From an uncultured Collinsella sp. (GTDB lineage Bacteria > Actinomycetota > Coriobacteriia > Coriobacteriales > Coriobacteriaceae): DNA of 30,817 nucleotides. The DNA is taken from positions 1-30,817 of the forward strand of contig CABUAT010000025.1 in NCBI GenBank assembly GCA_902489665.1, written 5' to 3'. Shown piece by piece: positions 30,514-30,817 of this stretch (position 1 is its first letter; each line of letters opens with the position of its first letter). The notes below the pieces were generated by a model, which saw nothing but the letters and a program-made list of their open reading frames with translations, was not told where the DNA came from and did no database searches. A program made the position numbers and the translations under genes.

Positions 30514-30527
30514 GGTGAACGTTCACT
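30514..30527. promoter_or_regulatory. LacI-type operator between kduD and the right end
   Basis: GGTGAACGTTCACT is a 13/14 match. GGTGAACGG follows at 30535-30543 with its centre 21 bases further, a half-site. Centre-to-centre distance to the kduD-proximal operator is 90 bases. On the plus strand TTCACT (30522-30527) with TGAAAT (30545-30550) could also be a rightward promoter. Confidence 0.72.
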
Positions 30528-30543
30528 TTTATAAGGTGAACGG

Positions 30544-30724
30544 TTGAAATCGGTTGTTGCGATGTCCGCTACTCGCTTTTCGTCCGTAACATCGATAAAG
30601 AGGGGAACGGATGCCTTGAGCACGCCCATCAGGCGGGGAACGATGAGGTTGCCGCCATTCAGGGGGGCAACATGGAGTAGCGCCTGTACGCATCGAATTT
30701 CTCCTCTCACAGATGCGTGGCACT
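30544..30724. other. region without a supported gene; possible decayed gene or small RNA
   Basis: A plus-strand frame ends in TAA at 30724-30726 and a minus-strand ATG at 30693 has a good AGAGGAG Shine-Dalgarno but yields a low-complexity, unrecognised peptide. A different minus frame reads a more natural segment (GGNLIVPRLMGVLKASVPLF), which could mean a frameshifted remnant. I assign no function. A rightward transcript from the operator region would end at the hairpin at 30725-30760. Confidence 0.3.
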
Positions 30725-30760
30725 AAGAGCCCCGAGTTCATATGAGCTCGGGGCTCTTTT
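30725..30760 (+). terminator. rho-independent terminator near the right end
   Basis: AAGAGCCCCGAG (30725-30736) pairs with CTCGGGGCTCTT (30747-30758) over a 10-base loop, then TT (four T in a row in total). It reads better on the plus strand than on the minus strand. From 30761 to the end nothing is recognisable. Confidence 0.75.
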
Positions 30761-30817
30761 CGTGGTTGATTTCCGATCTCAGCCGAACACATTGAGCAAA
30801 TAGGCCATTCCCGCAGT

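Noticed and set aside
30465..30710. 81-codon minus-strand open frame before kduD
   Set aside because: The frame with the good Shine-Dalgarno differs from the frame with the more natural residues, and its end overlaps the operators; it is kept only as a possible remnant, not a gene.
1..30817. tRNA or rRNA genes, CRISPR arrays, insertion sequences, integrases or prophage genes
   Set aside because: None was recognised on reading both strands; no transposase or phage-like protein is among the open frames.

Overview
The window is a GC-rich bacterial chromosome segment carrying an ordinary housekeeping and iron-uptake block followed by a pectin/galacturonate utilisation locus. Protein sequences and codon use (mostly C/G-ending codons, so long antisense shadow frames everywhere), the two-FeoA/FeoB/Cys-rich peptide set and the GPH-type transporter all fit a gut actinobacterium of the class Coriobacteriia, most likely Collinsella. 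This is recognition from memory, not a database match.

Left part (1-9200). On the minus strand, larB, a short larC and a TetR-family regulator form a compact unit (2421 down to 169) for the nickel-pincer nucleotide cofactor, with a perfect inverted repeat just upstream. serB (minus) and aspS (plus) diverge from a shared intergenic region. An HPr-like phosphocarrier with Asp at position 46 follows, then an iron block: feoA, feoA, feoB and a small Cys-rich FeoB-associated membrane protein. A 15-bp perfect inverted repeat frames the feo promoter.

Right part (9200-30817). A LacI-family regulator precedes uxaC, uxaB and uxaA, which convert D-galacturonate through tagaturonate and altronate to 2-keto-3-deoxygluconate (KDG). 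Next come a GPH-type sugar transporter, an intracellular GH28 polygalacturonase, an alpha/beta-hydrolase esterase, a fused CE8 pectinesterase plus alpha/beta-hydrolase, and an SGNH esterase. A GH105 unsaturated uronyl hydrolase, a TIM-barrel protein of unknown substrate, a GltD-like flavoprotein and an OYE/dienoyl-CoA-reductase-like Fe-S flavoenzyme follow. On the minus strand, kduD and a RpiB-fold DhuI-type isomerase convert unsaturated uronate to KDG. None of the pectin enzymes shows a signal peptide, so the sequence suggests import of oligomers made elsewhere followed by cytoplasmic de-esterification and hydrolysis. KDG kinase and aldolase are not in the window.

Regulation is the best-supported new observation. 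A palindrome, GGTGAACGTTCACC, recurs at nine places, always in front of pectin genes (uxaC, transporter, GH105, kduD). At three promoters it occurs as a pair with centres 38-41 bp apart, the upstream copy supplying a TTCACC -35-like hexamer. A second 15-base element, AAAATCGACCGTTCA, lies 25-26 bp upstream of the operator at two of these promoters. Other items worth a second look are a 98-nt three-stem structured element between kduD and dhuI, an operator sitting in the loop of a 15-bp hairpin, the CE8/hydrolase fusion, the redox pair inside the pectin locus, and a larC that lacks its C-terminal half.
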